Assembly: GCA_913046025.1 (NCBI GenBank)
Contig: CAJWRP010000006.1
Span: 1-15,043, forward strand
Direction: 5' to 3'
Length of the DNA stretch: 15,043 bases
DNA from: an uncultured Chloroflexota bacterium
Lineage (GTDB): Bacteria > Chloroflexota > Dehalococcoidia > SAR202 > UBA11138
The notes beneath the pieces are model-generated. The model did not search any database, had not been told where the DNA came from, and was given only the letters and a program-made list of their open reading frames with translations. The first letter of the stretch is position 1; every line of letters starts with the position of its first letter. Positions 8,046-14,162 of this stretch are shown one piece after another. The position numbers and the translations under genes are program-made.

Positions 8046-8051
8046 ATTATA
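8046..8051 (-). promoter_or_regulatory. Consensus -10 box just before the MFS start
   Basis: TATAAT on the minus strand ends 7 bp before the MFS ATG (8038). Transcription would begin at about the A of the start codon, which suggests a leaderless mRNA. The -35 region is poor. The intervening bases CCGCCGG contain no ribosome binding site, which agrees with this. It could also be a chance match in the short gap. Confidence 0.35.
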
Positions 8052-8070
8052 CACTTTTCACCACCGAAAC

Positions 8071-9726
8071 CTAAAATCCGCGGTAAGACATCTCCTGCAC
8101 GGTGCCGTCAGTGACAATCTCCAGCAGTGCTGGCTGGCCTGTTCTCGTAACCTCTGCGCACCGTTGAATTGCTGCGATGATATCGCTAGGGTTGTGGACA
8201 CGCTCGCTGTAGCAGTCCATAGACTCGGCCATCTTCACGAAATCACCGCCCGTGGTCTTGGTGCCGTAAAGCTCGTGGGCAGTGGGGAAGCGGTTCGCCG
8301 TGTATATTCCCATGGTTGAGTTATTCAGAATGATCGTCAAGATGGGAATGTTTTCGCGAACGGCAGTCTCTATGTCCATGCCCACCATGCCGAAGCCATA
8401 GTCTCCAATGACAGCAATGGCCAGCTTGTCCGGCTCTGCCATCTTGGCGCCCATGGCCACTCCCAGGCTGTACCCCAACTGGGTAGACTTGCCCCAGCCA
8501 ATAAACCCTCTTGGCGAGACCGTCTCGTAGAAGGGCATCATCTGGTCGCGAGGACTACCGGAGTCGTGCACGACGATAGTGTTGCTTCGGTCCACCGCCT
8601 TCATCAGGTCGTTGATCGCCCTGTAGGGGTTGATCGGCGTGGTGTCGGAGGTAAGTCGGGGCGTCCACTCCTTCATCCATTCCTCTTTTACGGACTTGAT
8701 CTCGCTGGCAAAGTCTGGCCTGTCCGCGTTCTCTCGTCCTTGCGCCTCCAGCGTTGCCTTCACCTCGTCAATGATCTGCCTGAGCACGAGTTTTGCATCG
8801 CCAATAACCGCCTGATCGGTTGTGTAATCTTTGTTGATGTCGTTTGGATCGTTCGTGATATGCACCAAGATTTTGTCGTCGAATAGGTCGGCTCCGTAGT
8901 GAATGCGGGTAAAACTGCAGCCCACACCGAAGATAACGTCAGCGTGATCCATGAAGTGCACCACCATACCAGTGGTGGTGCTGGACCTGGTTCCCAGAGA
9001 CAGCTCGTGCTCCTCAGGGAATACGCTCTTGCCGGCCATTGATGTCATTACGGGCGTCTGCGTCAGCTCTGCAAGCTCCAAAAGTTCGTCCCAAGCCTCA
9101 GCGTAAAGAATCCCCTGTCCTGCTTGAATAATCGGGCGGTTGGCTGACAACAGAATCTTGGCAGCATCCTTGATGTCCTGAGAGTCTCCAGCGGAGCGAT
9201 ACTGCTTGACGGGAAGATACTTGTAGTCCTTTTCCGGTATCTCGCTACGCAGTAGGTCAGTGGGAATTTCCAGCAGAACTGGGCCGGGTCGGCCCATGCG
9301 AATTTGACTGAAAGCACGACGCATGTCGTGGACGATGCGTTCAGGCATATCCAGGCGGCCAGCCCATTTGGTTACGCCTTCGTAAGTCCTGCTTGGGCTG
9401 AAGGTCGGGTGGACTCCCGTTCGGATACGGGGAGCCGCCGCTGGTAGCAGCAGAATTGGCACGGAATCTGCGTAGGCGTGAGCTATGCCAGCGAAGGCGT
9501 TCTCTGCGCCCGGCCCGGCCTGCATGGAGAACACACCCGTGCGCTTGCCATTGGTGACACGGGTGTAGCCGTCGACCATGTTCACGCCGACGCGCTCCTG
9601 CCGGAAGATCAAGGGTCGGATGCCTGCCTTGGCGGCGGCCTCTTCCAGCGAGTTGAAGGGTATGATTCCCATGAAGTCGATACCCTCCTGTTTAAGAATC
9701 TGTGCGATAAGGTCAGCGCCCGTCAT
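8071..9726 (-). CDS. Thiamine-diphosphate-dependent enzyme, acetolactate synthase/oxalyl-CoA decarboxylase superfamily
   Basis: This 551-residue protein has the three-domain build of the ThDP decarboxylase/lyase superfamily: N-terminal pyrimidine-binding domain (about 1-165), central domain (about 185-320) and C-terminal diphosphate-binding domain (about 365-545). The cofactor-activating glutamate is E44 in FRQERVGVNMVDGYTR. The Mg-ThDP motif runs from GDYG (441-444) to NN (468-469); the usual third residue Gly of GDG is Tyr. The following GFGMVGMDIETAVR resembles the GFSGMEVET segment that I recall from oxalyl-CoA decarboxylases and 2-hydroxyacyl-CoA lyases more than classical acetolactate synthase. 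There is no ilvN-type small subunit or other branched-chain gene nearby, so a biosynthetic ilvB role is unlikely. It is followed after 32 bp by an MFS transporter, which suggests catabolism of an imported 2-oxo or 2-hydroxy acid. The start is fixed by a strong GGAGGAA five bases upstream. The substrate is unknown. Confidence 0.9.
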   Translation of the reverse strand: MTGADLIAQILKQEGIDFMGIIPFNSLEEAAAKAGIRPLIFRQERVGVNMVDGYTRVTNGKRTGVFSMQAGPGAENAFAGIAHAYADSVPILLLPAAAPRIRTGVHPTFSPSRTYEGVTKWAGRLDMPERIVHDMRRAFSQIRMGRPGPVLLEIPTDLLRSEIPEKDYKYLPVKQYRSAGDSQDIKDAAKILLSANRPIIQAGQGILYAEAWDELLELAELTQTPVMTSMAGKSVFPEEHELSLGTRSSTTTGMVVHFMDHADVIFGVGCSFTRIHYGADLFDDKILVHITNDPNDINKDYTTDQAVIGDAKLVLRQIIDEVKATLEAQGRENADRPDFASEIKSVKEEWMKEWTPRLTSDTTPINPYRAINDLMKAVDRSNTIVVHDSGSPRDQMMPFYETVSPRGFIGWGKSTQLGYSLGVAMGAKMAEPDKLAIAVIGDYGFGMVGMDIETAVRENIPILTIILNNSTMGIYTANRFPTAHELYGTKTTGGDFVKMAESMDCYSERVHNPSDIIAAIQRCAEVTRTGQPALLEIVTDGTVQEMSYRGF

Positions 9727-9731
9727 ATGTG

Positions 9732-9738
9732 TTCCTCC
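9732..9738 (-). promoter_or_regulatory. Strong ribosome binding site of the ThDP enzyme gene
   Basis: GGAGGAA on the minus strand lies 5 bases before the ATG at 9726. It is one of the two best Shine-Dalgarno matches in the window and settles the start codon. Confidence 0.8.
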
Positions 9739-9818
9739 GTAGGGGGATTTAAGTGCGAAGCTGGTCGCTTTTCTAATGGTTGATCGGTCTTAGTTGAGAC
9801 CTAATTCATACGGACGCG

Positions 9819-9824
9819 ATTATA
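9819..9824 (-). promoter_or_regulatory. -10 box upstream of the ThDP enzyme gene
   Basis: A perfect TATAAT on the minus strand, in GGTGTATAATCGC, about 92 bp before the ATG. The hexamer at the right distance for a -35 (GAGCCT) is poor. The gene follows a pseudogene and a long gap, so it needs its own promoter, and this is the best candidate. Confidence 0.45.
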
Positions 9825-10035
9825 CACCAGGCTGTTCAAAGAGGCTCCGGCTTGTGAGAAAGGGTGAGGAATGATGCCGTAATAGTTTTATGCTTTCGGT
9901 AAGAACTTTATGTTACGTGCACCAGGTCCTGGAGCAATTTGTCGGCGCGGCCTAGTCGAAGAACAGGAGTTATTTGGGGTCTTTCGGACGGCACTTAGGC
10001 AGGCTGAGGCCACTGAGCAGCATGAGGCAACTGCA

Positions 10036-10791
10036 TTAGTTGCTGGCCGCTACCGTTTCGCGAATGGCGCTTACACTTCCCATCACTCCGCTGAAGCTGT
10101 AGAAGGTCAACGACTGGGTGCCGTCACGCTTGGCCAAGTGTGGATTGGGATACACCTATATTATGAGGCCGTCAGCTCCAGCCGCTGTGGCTGCCATGGC
10201 CATGGGTTTCACCATGAAGGACCACCTGGTGGAATGGCTGGGGTCCGCCACGATCAGCAGGTTGCTCAGGCTGTGCACTGCAGGGATTGCATTCAGGTCG
10301 AAGGTATTGTGCGAGTGAAGTCTCAAAGGTTCGGATGCCGCGTCCGGTGAGGATAACCTGGTGGTTACCCTTTGAAGCTGTAGGGAGACGTCTGTGGCTT
10401 GAACGCGACACCAGTACCCTGGCTCCCGTTTTTTCACGGCTTTGGCCATTGCCACGGTCTGCTTTTCGATTTCCCTCGCGCATGGCCGCGCGAACACGGT
10501 GAAGTGGCCCGCACCAATAGTCACCCTCGACTCGCCAATGTGGACGATGGTGTCGGTGTCGTGAAATTCCCGGCTGGCTAGTTTGTAGGGCTTGGATATC
10601 CGGAAGTCCTCTATGACGCCGGGCATGATAGCCAGCTCGTCCTGTAGCTCTTCGTAATCTTCACTCATCAGGCCTATGACCGTGCGCTCAACACCCTCGT
10701 TTAGTTGCGCACTTAGTCCGCGCTCCCGTATGTGAGACACAACGCTTTCCACATTCTCATGGGCGGAATGGTGAGCCGTTACTACGATCAT
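10036..10791 (-). pseudogene. aroF: Decayed DAHP synthase (3-deoxy-7-phosphoheptulonate synthase)
   Basis: An intact gene would make the first enzyme of the shikimate pathway, joining phosphoenolpyruvate and erythrose 4-phosphate. Residues 1-121 read in one frame: a ferredoxin-like regulatory domain (MIVVTAHHS...ERTVIG), the linker KPYKLASREFH and the start of the barrel. The conserved GPCAVES motif has become RPCAREI. The frame is then lost at a run of six A residues (plus strand 10429-10434). TGARVL follows in a second frame, and FKPQTSPYSFKG in a third (10403-10368). Next comes GNHQVILTGRGIRTFET in the second frame, so roughly 100 or more residues of the barrel are missing at about 10361-10370. 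The original frame resumes with NTFDLNAIPAVHS and DPSHST, then meets TAG (10158-10156) where the family has Glu. Family sequence (VYPNPHLAKRDGTQSL) continues past it to TAA at 10038-10036. The gene follows trpA and aroH, the usual aromatic neighbours. The first 211 codons form an open frame that automated tools may wrongly call a gene. Confidence 0.92.
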
Positions 10792-10972
10792 GAAACCTAC
10801 GCCTTAATTGCGATAAAAGTGTAGGGGCAAAGACGTAATAGCCAACGACAGGGTTGACGTGACTTTATAATAGGAGTGGATCGACGCAAAGGGTAGGCGT
10901 CTTAGAGAAGCATTGGAGGCAGTAAGGCGAGAGTCAGGCTGTAATAGACTTAATTAGACTTATATACAAAAA

Positions 10973-11341
10973 TTACTTTTCGACGCCTCTGGACCTGAGG
11001 TGCTCGGCACCACGCTGGTAGATATTCGTGATTTCGCTAGCTGGCTTGTCTGTATTGATGAGGATGAGCACTCGTACACACAGGGGTGGTGCATCAGGAA
11101 CATCGATTTCGCTGGCACCCATAAGGGCAACGTAGGTCCAGCCCATTAGACGTGCGGCGGCGGCGGGAAACTCAGCATTCAAGTCAGGTGTTGTTGTAAA
11201 AAAAGCTGCTGCTACATCGTCGGGATCGATGTTGTTGGCCTCTATGAGCTCTTCCAGCAACGCTTTGGTTGCGCCAAGAACGTCATCTCTGGTGTTAGTA
11301 TTTGCGGTTGTGGCTCCGCGAATGCCCCTGACCTTTGTCAT
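10973..11341 (-). CDS. aroH: Chorismate mutase, AroH type
   Basis: The enzyme rearranges chorismate to prephenate, the branch point to phenylalanine and tyrosine. At 122 residues it matches the monofunctional trimeric AroH fold known from Bacillus subtilis. Comparing with that enzyme from memory, the active-site residues are conserved: R8 in VRGIRGATT (R7 there), E78 in ASEIDV, R90 in LCVRV and Y108 in NIYQR. The Cys75 of B. subtilis is Gly here, while a Cys at position 88 is kept. The start codon overlaps the trpA stop (ATGA at 11341-11338), so translation is coupled. The next gene in the same direction is the DAHP synthase pseudogene, 181 bp away. No clear terminator follows the stop. Confidence 0.96.
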   Translation of the reverse strand: MTKVRGIRGATTANTNTRDDVLGATKALLEELIEANNIDPDDVAAAFFTTTPDLNAEFPAAAARLMGWTYVALMGASEIDVPDAPPLCVRVLILINTDKPASEITNIYQRGAEHLRSRGVEK

Positions 11342-12168
11342 ATAGCTGCTGTTATCCCCTGCTGATCTGTTCCTTTCAAGTTTCTCACGAACGCTCTGGC
11401 GGCTTCCACTTCGTTGCCGGGAGGTGATGCATCAATGGCGTTCAAAAGAGCGCTTCCTACGATTGCTCCGTCGGCAAACTCTCCTATGATATCCACGTGC
11501 TCACGGGTTGATACGCCGAAGCCCACCAGAATAGGTAACTCAGTCTGCTTACGTATGGCCTTTACCAGGTCGGAGACTCTTTCCGACGTGTTCTGACGGG
11601 CACCAGTGACACCCGTAACGCTCACGCAGTATATAAAGCCCTTGGCCTGTTTGCAAGCCTGTGCTATGCGTTCCGCGGTGCTTGTGGGCGCCAGCAAGGG
11701 AATAAGATACATGCCATGTTTTTCCAGCACTTCAGCATATGGTGCAGCCTCTTCTGGAGGCAAGTCTGGGATGATCATTCCGTCCAGTCCAGCATCTGAC
11801 GCATCCTGCGAGAACTTCTCCATGCCGTGGTGAAGATACGGATTCAGGTACCCCATGAAAATCAGGGGAGCGGTTACGCCGTCGGCCCGTAAATTCCGAA
11901 CTACGTTCAACGCGGCGTTCAGGTTTGCGCCCTTCTCTATCGCACGGAAGCTGGTCATCTGGATGGTTGGCCCTTCCGCCACTGGGTCACTGAATGGCAC
12001 GCCCAGCTCCAACATATCTGCACCGGACTCCAGGACGGCCTTGGCCAGCTCCTGTGAAGTATCTATGTCTGGAAAGCCTACCGTGATGAAGGGCACCAAC
12101 GCCCTTTGGCCTGCGTCCTTAATCGCCTTTAGCTTTTTGTCTATTCGGTTTGACATAGTTCTGCTCAT
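11338..12168 (-). CDS. trpA: Tryptophan synthase alpha subunit
   Basis: The alpha subunit splits indole-3-glycerol phosphate into glyceraldehyde 3-phosphate and indole, which is passed to the beta subunit (TrpB). The protein is a TIM barrel of normal length (276 residues from this start). The catalytic Glu in LELGVPFSDP is present (residue 54). The second acid, Asp60 in E. coli, is Glu (residue 65, PVAEGPTIQ). The phosphate-binding segments VGFGVST and GAIVGSALL are intact. The open frame extends to 12240, but those codons lie inside the upstream CPBP gene. I chose the ATG at 12168, which overlaps that gene's TGA in a TGATG; the ATG at 12156 (MSNRIDKKL) is an equally family-like alternative. 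trpB, normally the adjacent upstream gene, is absent from the window. Confidence 0.96.
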   Translation of the reverse strand: MSRTMSNRIDKKLKAIKDAGQRALVPFITVGFPDIDTSQELAKAVLESGADMLELGVPFSDPVAEGPTIQMTSFRAIEKGANLNAALNVVRNLRADGVTAPLIFMGYLNPYLHHGMEKFSQDASDAGLDGMIIPDLPPEEAAPYAEVLEKHGMYLIPLLAPTSTAERIAQACKQAKGFIYCVSVTGVTGARQNTSERVSDLVKAIRKQTELPILVGFGVSTREHVDIIGEFADGAIVGSALLNAIDASPPGNEVEAARAFVRNLKGTDQQGITAAI

Positions 12169-12908
12169 CACTTTAAAGCCTGCGTGCTTAATGCCAACGC
12201 AAGCAGATTCTGTGCCGCATGGGCCGTTATTGGAGGCCACAGCGATTTAGTTTTTATGTAAAGCCATGCAAGAAGCAATCCCGTGACGAAGATGGGAATC
12301 AGTATTCCAATATCGAAATGGGCAAACGCAAATATTCCAGCGCTTAGAATCATTGCTTTTATTGGTCCCATGACCGGTAACATCGCGGCTAGGACGAATC
12401 CGCGGAAGAATATTTCCTCGGTGAACGGGCCCCATACACCGATCACCAAGGTGTTTAGTATTAGAGTTCTACCTTCTCCTAGGGCTGCGCCAATCTCCTG
12501 CCTTGGTTCGAGAAAGTCGGCCCCGATTAATGTGACGATTTGGGCATAGACCAGTGTCACGGCCAGGCTGGCCAGTAATGCAGCCCAAGGAAGCAAAGGC
12601 CCCCACCTGCCTTTGGAAGGACGCAACCCTAGTGTACTCCACGGGACATTGTACTTTCTTATGCCGAAAAACCAGGCCAGACCTAACAGCACAGCCTGGA
12701 ATATAAATATCGCCCAGGGCGGAATGGTGGCATCTGCTTCAACCGCGTCTCCAACATCAACAACGAGACCTGCAACCAGGGCGATTATGATGAACCCAAA
12801 TGGAATTGCAGATGCTATGGCCACGTCCCGTATTTTCCAGGGGACGAGAGCCAGAACCCGTTCGCGGTCCGGTTGCTGGAAACATTGGTCCGACTCAGGC
12901 TGGTTCAT
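12168..12908 (-). CDS. CPBP-family intramembrane metalloprotease
   Basis: This 246-residue membrane protein has several hydrophobic helices and the three motifs of the CPBP (Abi, CAAX-protease-like) family. Motif 1 is EEIFFRGF with E164, E165 and R169. Motif 2 is FAFAHFD with H197. Motif 3 is HAAQN with H230 and N234. All proposed metal-binding and catalytic residues are in place, so it is probably active, but the target is unknown. Family members process prenylated or peptide substrates or give immunity to bacteriocins; nothing nearby points to a bacteriocin. Its stop overlaps the trpA start by one base, so it is translated with trpA, an unusual partner. The start is 53 bp after the MBL gene and has only a weak ribosome binding site. 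Confidence 0.92.
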   Translation of the reverse strand: MNQPESDQCFQQPDRERVLALVPWKIRDVAIASAIPFGFIIIALVAGLVVDVGDAVEADATIPPWAIFIFQAVLLGLAWFFGIRKYNVPWSTLGLRPSKGRWGPLLPWAALLASLAVTLVYAQIVTLIGADFLEPRQEIGAALGEGRTLILNTLVIGVWGPFTEEIFFRGFVLAAMLPVMGPIKAMILSAGIFAFAHFDIGILIPIFVTGLLLAWLYIKTKSLWPPITAHAAQNLLALALSTQALK

Positions 12909-12961
12909 ACTGCTGTAAGTTTAACAGAGTCGGCCATGCTGGCATATTATTGGCCCCAGAA

Positions 12962-13603
12962 TTACGAGTTAAGCCAGGCTACGTCGCCGCTCTGGTCTGC
13001 AGGATGATCTTTGGATGCGTAGACGACGTACTCATCTTTGGAACTCCTCAAGCTGCCGTCGTCGCCGTGTCCCGGATATAGATATACTTGGTCGCCCAGA
13101 GAAAATAGTTTGGTAGTTATACTCTCGATGATTTGTTTCAAATGTTCAGGTGATCTAGTTTTCCCTGGTCCACCTGGGAACAAAGTATCGCCTGTGAATA
13201 GATGATCGCCGGTTAACAGGCACGTGGAGCCGTCCGTGTGGCCAGGGGTGAATATGGCGCGAAGTGTAATGGTCCCTGCTTTGATCTCGTCGCCATCCTT
13301 CAGCAGCATGGCCGGAGGCGAGTCTAGCGCGCTTGCATCGTTTTCGCCTATGCCGACTGGGGCGTCGATAGCCGAGGTTACATCGTCGAAGCCCAGCAGA
13401 TGGTCCTGGTGGTTATGAGTTATCAGAATAGCCTTTACGTTGGTGCCTTTGGCAAGCTCGATCATCTTATCGGGCTCGGCCGGCGTGTCAATGAGAATGC
13501 TGTCGTTGGTCTCTGGGCAGACCAAAAGGTACGAGTTGTTGCTGTAGGGCCCACACACCAGCTTGTATATGGTGATGCTGTCGTCCTGGAAATGAGGTGC
13601 CAT
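12962..13603 (-). CDS. Metallo-beta-lactamase-fold hydrolase, glyoxalase II-like
   Basis: This is a 213-residue cytoplasmic hydrolase with a two-metal site. The metal ligands are visible: THNHQDH (H63, H65, D67, H68), H122 in TPGHTDG, D139 in FTGDT and H179 in YPGHGDD. The order and the compact size resemble the hydroxyacylglutathione hydrolase (GloB/YcbL-like) branch rather than a true beta-lactamase, RNase J or an arylsulfatase. It lacks a long C-terminal glutathione-binding domain, so the thioester substrate may be different. The start has a very good ribosome binding site (AAGGAGG at 13614-13608, spaced by 4 bases) and a good promoter. It may lead a transcript that continues into the CPBP, trpA and aroH genes. 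Confidence 0.94.
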   Translation of the reverse strand: MAPHFQDDSITIYKLVCGPYSNNSYLLVCPETNDSILIDTPAEPDKMIELAKGTNVKAILITHNHQDHLLGFDDVTSAIDAPVGIGENDASALDSPPAMLLKDGDEIKAGTITLRAIFTPGHTDGSTCLLTGDHLFTGDTLFPGGPGKTRSPEHLKQIIESITTKLFSLGDQVYLYPGHGDDGSLRSSKDEYVVYASKDHPADQSGDVAWLNS

Positions 13604-13607
13604 GATG

Positions 13608-13614
13608 CCTCCTT
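13608..13614 (-). promoter_or_regulatory. Strong ribosome binding site of the MBL gene
   Basis: AAGGAGG on the minus strand lies 4 bases before the ATG at 13603 and fixes this start. Confidence 0.8.
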
Positions 13615-13638
13615 GCTAATACGAAAATATATGATAGG

Positions 13639-13654
13639 TGCCTTACTAAAGGCA
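13639..13654. repeat. Small hairpin in the MBL gene leader
   Basis: TGCCTT and AAGGCA form a 6-bp stem with the four-base loop ACTA. It would lie in the 5' leader between the proposed start of transcription and the ribosome binding site. There is no T-run, so it is not a terminator. It may only stabilise the message. Confidence 0.4.
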
Positions 13655-13689
13655 GGTGATTCAGAGATTACATCAACCCTGGAATCACC
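13655..13689. repeat. 8-bp inverted repeat overlapping the MBL promoter
   Basis: GGTGATTC (13655-13662) is perfectly matched by GAATCACC (13682-13689), with a 19-base spacer. The left arm lies just past the -10 box, where transcription would start; the right arm touches the -35 box. This is the placement expected of a repressor operator, though no regulator gene is nearby. Confidence 0.5.
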
Positions 13690-13694
13690 GTCAA
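13667..13694 (-). promoter_or_regulatory. Promoter of the MBL-CPBP-trpA-aroH cluster
   Basis: On the minus strand -35 TTGACG (13694-13689) and -10 TGTAAT (13672-13667) each match consensus at 5 of 6 positions and are 16 bases apart. This is the best complete promoter in the window. The leader to the MBL start would be about 55-60 bases. Confidence 0.65.
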
Positions 13695-13736
13695 CATACA
13701 GCCTGCCATGTGACCAGGCTTCGACGATGTGTCTGA

Positions 13737-13742
13737 TATAAT
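13737..13742 (+). promoter_or_regulatory. -10 box for the plus-strand small gene
   Basis: A perfect TATAAT stands 44 bp before the plus-strand ATG at 13787, in the divergent region shared with the MBL promoter. No good -35 hexamer is at the proper distance. Confidence 0.5.
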
Positions 13743-13786
13743 CTGGTTGTTTAGGTGAAGATGAATCGTGTTGAAAGAGGACAAAA

Positions 13787-14062
13787 ATGCTGGAATTCGG
13801 ACTGACGCTCAAGCAGGACACTGGCGGCAAGCGTCTGGAGATACAGTGCAAACACCAGAACGGTCTTCTTTATGTTGTGCCCAGCGAGTCCAGTTGGGTC
13901 TGCTCAGAGGAGTTGCTACATGCCCACGCCATGGCTGGCTTCTTCAGGCAGCTGGTCGAGCTGAACAGTCCCGACGTGAAGGAATTGATGCAGCGGTGGG
14001 GCCTCTACTATCGCGAGCGGCCATTGGCATCGCAGGAGGCCGATGAGACGGCTACGGAGTAG
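13787..14062 (+). CDS. Hypothetical 91-residue protein
   Basis: I do not recognise this protein, the only plus-strand gene here. It is soluble, without signal peptide or helical membrane segment. The N-terminal half (LEFGLTLKQ, KRLEIQCKHQNGLLYVV) looks beta-rich. The second half (SEELLHAHAMAGFFRQLVEL, SPDVKELMQRWGLYY) looks helical, and the acidic tail is probably disordered. C21, H23, C39, H45 and H47 could bind metal but form no known motif. It is supported as a gene by four things: the AGAGG ribosome binding site six bases before the ATG, the consensus -10 box upstream, the strong terminator 40 bp after the stop, and the lack of any gene on the other strand. A longer overlapping frame at 13768-14046 is less likely, as it lacks these signals. 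Confidence 0.78.
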   Translation: MLEFGLTLKQDTGGKRLEIQCKHQNGLLYVVPSESSWVCSEELLHAHAMAGFFRQLVELNSPDVKELMQRWGLYYRERPLASQEADETATE

Positions 14063-14102
14063 GGCTAGAGATGAACAAACAACTTCCACCTAACGTTCAA
14101 TA

Positions 14103-14133
14103 AAAAGAGGCGGGTTAGTTTCCCGCCTCTTTT
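14103..14133. terminator. Bidirectional intrinsic terminator
   Basis: A perfect 12-bp stem, AAAAGAGGCGGG (14103-14114) and CCCGCCTCTTTT (14122-14133), with a 7-base loop. It is followed by more T on the plus strand (TTTTCTTTT) and by TTTTTA on the minus strand. It lies between two convergent genes, so it should stop transcription from both sides. Confidence 0.93.
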
Positions 14134-14162
14134 CTTTTCAAACCAGGGTTAGCCTGACTTTA

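Larger units (their letters stand above)
9727..10035. other. Intergenic region upstream of the ThDP enzyme gene
   Basis: This 309-bp gap lies between the ThDP enzyme start and the last recognisable base of the DAHP synthase pseudogene. It holds the leader and -10 box of the ThDP gene, a small hairpin in the leader (GGTCT, six-base loop, AGACC; 9786-9801) and a short palindrome CCAGGTCCTGG near 9922. I see no RNA gene. Long open frames crossing the right part on the plus strand overlap the pseudogene and look like by-products of it. Confidence 0.6.

Noticed and set aside
8071..9726. ilvB (acetolactate synthase large subunit)
   Set aside because: The fold is shared, but the GDY motif, the GMDIET segment, the absence of ilvN/ilvC and the MFS partner do not support a branched-chain biosynthesis role.
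9910..10350. Open plus-strand frame of 146 codons
   Set aside because: It lies mostly antisense to the DAHP synthase pseudogene, whose family motifs are plain on the minus strand, and it shows no recognisable protein features.
10172..10483. Minus-strand frame of 103 codons
   Set aside because: It is not a separate gene. It contains the GNHQVILTGRGIRTFET fragment of the broken DAHP synthase in a shifted frame, so it belongs to the pseudogene.
10883..10901. Short inverted repeat GACGC...GCGTC between aroH and the pseudogene
   Set aside because: The arms are only 5 bp with no T-run or nearby promoter, so chance is the simplest explanation.
12169..12240. N-terminal extension of trpA
   Set aside because: These 24 codons overlap the CPBP gene, whose own motifs and end are clear, and TrpA proteins normally begin near MSNRIDKKL. 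The start was placed at 12168.
12168..13603. Defence or bacteriocin-immunity role for the CPBP and MBL genes
   Set aside because: CPBP proteins can act in immunity, but there is no bacteriocin, toxin or mobile element here, and the genes are tied to trpA and aroH.
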